Origin: Flavobacteriales bacterium | GTDB taxonomy: Bacteria; Bacteroidota; Bacteroidia; Flavobacteriales; Weeksellaceae | Assembly: GCA_020635515.1 (NCBI GenBank) | Contig: JACJZS010000002.1 | Span: 1,226,001 to 1,290,000 of the forward strand | Length of the DNA: 64,000 nt | Direction: 5' to 3' | In this document: piece after piece, positions 62,036-64,000 of the stretch | How positions within the stretch are numbered: position 1 is the stretch's first letter | How the letters are laid out: every line of letters begins with the position of its first letter | Notes under the pieces: model-generated | Told to the model about the DNA's origin: nothing | What the model saw: the letters and a program-made list of their open reading frames with translations, nothing else | The model's database searches: none | Made by a program: the position numbers and the translations under genes

Positions 62036-62212
62036 AATATTCTGTAATGTTATAGTTTGCATTTATTAAAACTTGTTAATAGTTTCGTGTACGAGTAGTA
62101 GAGAAAAATGAATATTTAGGTTTAGAATGATATAAACTACTTGCAAATTTCATTGGTCAAATTTACAAAAAAAATACTTTTTAAGTAGCGAATTTAGAAT
62201 ATGCAGAATTTT

Positions 62213-62512
62213 TCATTCTGTCATTCTATTTTTTAAATCCATTCGTTCGTGCAATATTCTAATTACTTCTATTTCGTTTTTTGTTATGATGTGATAGAAA
62301 ATTATGTGTTTTCCTGTTCTAAATCCCAGTAGGTTTTTGCTTATCTCGTCGTATTTTTTTCCAAGCTCAGGATTTTCTCCAATTTGCATACAGGCAAACT
62401 TCAAAGTTGCATAATACTTATCGGCTTGCTTTTCTGACCATTCTTCAAATGTGTAATCCCAAATATTATTCAAGTCGTTAAAGGCTTCTTGTCTTAAAAT
62501 AACTTTAGCCAT
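62213..62512 (-). CDS. parE: Type II toxin, ParE family
   Basis: 99 residues with the ParE pattern LRQEAFNDLNNIWDYTFEEW, QADKYYATLKFACMQIGENP, GKKYDEISKNLLGFRTGKHI and the C-terminal strand IEVIRILHERMDLKNRM. Its length matches gyrase-targeting ParE toxins. The start overlaps the antitoxin gene end by 8 bases, so translation is coupled. It is a second, independent TA module, not closely similar to the one at 36.8 kb. Confidence 0.92.
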   Translation of the reverse strand: MAKVILRQEAFNDLNNIWDYTFEEWSEKQADKYYATLKFACMQIGENPELGKKYDEISKNLLGFRTGKHIIFYHIITKNEIEVIRILHERMDLKNRMTE

Positions 62513-62753
62513 TTTTTCTTTTTTCTGCTTTTAGTCGTTTTAAGTTTTCTTCAAAGTCAAAATTTTCAACTCGGGGACTGTCCAATCCTTTTTGAATAGC
62601 AGCTCTTAATGCAACAACTTTGCTTTCTTCATCTTCTAAAAGACGAAGTCCTGCACGAATAACCTCGCTTACATTCTTGTAACGTCCAACTGAAACTTGA
62701 GTTTGAACAAACTCGTCAAAATAGTTTCCGAGTGAAATCGATGTATTTTTCAT
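62505..62753 (-). CDS. parD: Type II antitoxin, ParD family
   Basis: 82 residues. The N-terminal ribbon-helix-helix (about 3-45, SISLGNYFDEFVQTQV and YKNVSEVIRAGLRLLED) is the typical ParD DNA-binding part. The C-terminal half, VRAAIQKG-like as VALRAAIQKGLDSP, binds the toxin. It overlaps parE by 8 bases. A promoter with an embedded palindrome lies directly upstream. Confidence 0.93.
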   Translation of the reverse strand: MKNTSISLGNYFDEFVQTQVSVGRYKNVSEVIRAGLRLLEDEESKVVALRAAIQKGLDSPRVENFDFEENLKRLKAEKRKNG

Positions 62754-62767
62754 ATCTTAAATTTTAT

Positions 62768-62797
62768 CAAATTTACCAAATTTTGGTAAAATTTCAA
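62768..62797 (-). promoter_or_regulatory. parDE promoter with embedded operator palindrome
   Basis: On the minus strand TTG (62797-62795) is followed by a 19-base spacer and TAAATTTG (62775-62768), a complete Bacteroidota promoter, 14 bases before the parD start. A perfect palindrome, TTTACCAAA - T - TTTGGTAAA (62772-62790), overlaps the spacer and the start of the -7 box, the expected place for an autorepressing ParD operator. Confidence 0.75.
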
Positions 62798-62922
62798 AAT
62801 AGAACTTTTCTCTTTGTTTACACACAAAGTATTTAGTGAATACATTTAAATAAACAGAGTTGGTATTTACCTACAAAGATTTTATCTTAACGTACGTTAC
62901 ATTTCATTAAAATCTAAATTAG

Positions 62923-62930
62923 TATTTTTG
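62923..62930 (+). promoter_or_regulatory. Promoter -7 element for glucosidase gene
   Basis: TATTTTTG matches TAnnTTTG, 54 bases before the start codon at 62985. Confidence 0.45.
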
Positions 62931-62984
62931 CGGACGAAGAATCATTTGTTGCATAAGGTAATTAATGATGAAACTAAATGAACT

Positions 62985-64000
62985 ATGACTCAAGAAGAAT
63001 TACGATTAGAAGAAGATAAAAAACGAATTAAATACTGGAAGAAGTGGGGACCTTACCTTTCGGAAAGGCAATGGGGAACGGTTAGAGAAGATTATTCTCC
63101 CGATGGAAATGCGTGGGATTATTTTCCATTTAAACATTCACATCTGAGAGCCTATCGTTGGGGAGAAGATGGGATTGCAGGAATATCTGATAATCATGCG
63201 TATTTGTGTTTTTCTCCTAGTTTTTGGAATGGTAACGATGAGGTTTTAAAAGAAAGACTTTTTGGACTTACCAACGGAGAAGGAAATCACGGAGAAGATG
63301 TAAAGGAATTGTATTACTATTTAGAATCAACTCCTACGCATTCTTACATGAAGCACTTATATAAATATCCTCAAAAGAAATTTCCGTACGAAGAATTACT
63401 AACCAAAAATCAAGAACTTTCGAGAGAAGATAAAGAATATGAACTTATAGATACAGGGGTTTTTGATGAAAATAACTACTTTGATATCTATACCGAATAT
63501 GCAAAAGCCGATGAAGAAGATATTTTAATTAAAATAACAGTGCATAACAGAAGTGAGAATACAGCACCAATATGGATTCTTCCTACTTTGTGGTTCAGAA
63601 ATTTGTGGGATTGCAAAGTAGAAAAAGTTAAACCTTTTATGCAATATCAATTAGATGATTATGTGAAGTTATACCACAGCAAATTAGGAGATTATTATTT
63701 TTATTATGAAGAAGCAAATCAAGTTCTTTTTACCGAAAATGAAACAAATACCAAAGAAGTCTTTGACTATCCAAACAAATCGCCATATACCAAAGATGCA
63801 TTTAATCGCGTTATTGTAAATGGAGAGAAAGCACTTTTAAAAGATAAAAAAGGCGGAACAAAAACGGCAGTTGTTTATCATAAAAATGTTGAAGGAAAAG
63901 GTTCATATACAGTTAAATTAAGACTTTCAAAACAAAAATTAGAGAACCCTTTAAGAGAGAGTTTTGATGAGGTTTTTGCAAACAGACTTCAAGAAAATGA
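62985..64000 (+). CDS. MGH1-like (GH63-type) glucosidase, 3' truncated by window
   Basis: The frame from ATG 62985 stays open to the window end; 338 residues are visible. It begins MTQEELRLEEDKKRIKYWKK, followed by PYLSERQWGTVREDYSPDG, the hallmark of the MGH1-like glucosidase family. FGLTNGEGNHGEDVKELYYY and WILPTLWFRNLWDCKVEKVK follow. These proteins are usually around 880 residues, with an (alpha/alpha)6 barrel in the missing part, and are related to GH63/GH15-type glucosidases. There is no signal peptide, so it is probably cytoplasmic. Catalytic acids lie beyond the window. Confidence 0.88.
   Translation, partial: MTQEELRLEEDKKRIKYWKKWGPYLSERQWGTVREDYSPDGNAWDYFPFKHSHLRAYRWGEDGIAGISDNHAYLCFSPSFWNGNDEVLKERLFGLTNGEGNHGEDVKELYYYLESTPTHSYMKHLYKYPQKKFPYEELLTKNQELSREDKEYELIDTGVFDENNYFDIYTEYAKADEEDILIKITVHNRSENTAPIWILPTLWFRNLWDCKVEKVKPFMQYQLDDYVKLYHSKLGDYYFYYEEANQVLFTENETNTKEVFDYPNKSPYTKDAFNRVIVNGEKALLKDKKGGTKTAVVYHKNVEGKGSYTVKLRLSKQKLENPLRESFDEVFANRLQEN

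Overview
The window is a low-GC chromosomal segment from a member of the Bacteroidota, most likely a marine-type Flavobacteriaceae. The evidence is the class-specific promoter -7 motif TAnnTTTG in front of many genes, the near absence of Shine-Dalgarno sequences, proteins with type IX secretion (T9SS) sorting domains together with a PorT homologue, TonB-dependent receptors, and the flavobacterial gene order nadK - DUF6089 - uppS - bamA - ompH - ompH. No rRNA, tRNA, prophage, transposase or CRISPR array was seen.

Layout. 1-4.9 kb: a 5'-truncated GH97 alpha-glucosidase, enolase and citrate synthase. 4.9-6.0 kb: a decayed patch with an ORF remnant, a small lipoprotein carrying a 22-bp perfect inverted repeat, and a broken DUF4249 gene. 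6.1-14.4 kb: a TonB receptor, the ackA-pta pair on the minus strand, an intact DUF4249 lipoprotein and two GT2 glycosyltransferases. 14.4-17.5 kb: a cobalamin-riboswitch-controlled vitamin B12 uptake operon (BtuB-like receptor plus a BtuG-like surface propeller), followed by a DUF4160/DUF2442 pair and a T9SS-secreted propeller. 19.1-25.9 kb: a histidine operon with a His-rich leader peptide and attenuator, then hisG, a Fic-domain gene, hisD, hisC, a SIMPL-domain gene, hisB and hisH. hisA, hisF and hisIE are absent here. 25.9-34.5 kb: a serine hydrolase and the envelope-biogenesis cluster. 34.5-44.4 kb: type II NADH dehydrogenase, an EamA transporter, a ParDE module, mnmE, rny, 6S RNA, zapA with a coiled-coil partner, porT, menaquinone methyltransferase and a phosphopantetheinyl transferase. 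44.4-49.2 kb: ahcY, proB, rnhA, an MFS transporter and an 89-bp tandem repeat array. 49.2-62.1 kb: a leucine-rich T9SS protein, murI, rplY, prs, glutaminyl cyclase, lgt, yidD, an outer-membrane barrel, a GSCFA protein, an acyl-ornithine carbamoyltransferase and a delta-60-repeat T9SS protein. 62.2-64 kb: a second ParDE module with a recognisable operator, and a 3'-truncated MGH1-type glucosidase.

Most of the window is housekeeping. The points most worth a second look are the complete attenuation system of the his operon with two unrelated genes inside that operon, and a dispersed palindromic repeat that occurs identically between hisB and hisH and in frame inside a secreted protein. Also notable are a long perfect hairpin in a lipoprotein signal-peptide region, and a ParDE promoter whose -33/-7 spacer is a 19-bp operator-like palindrome. 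I found no clear candidate for a wholly new multi-gene system.
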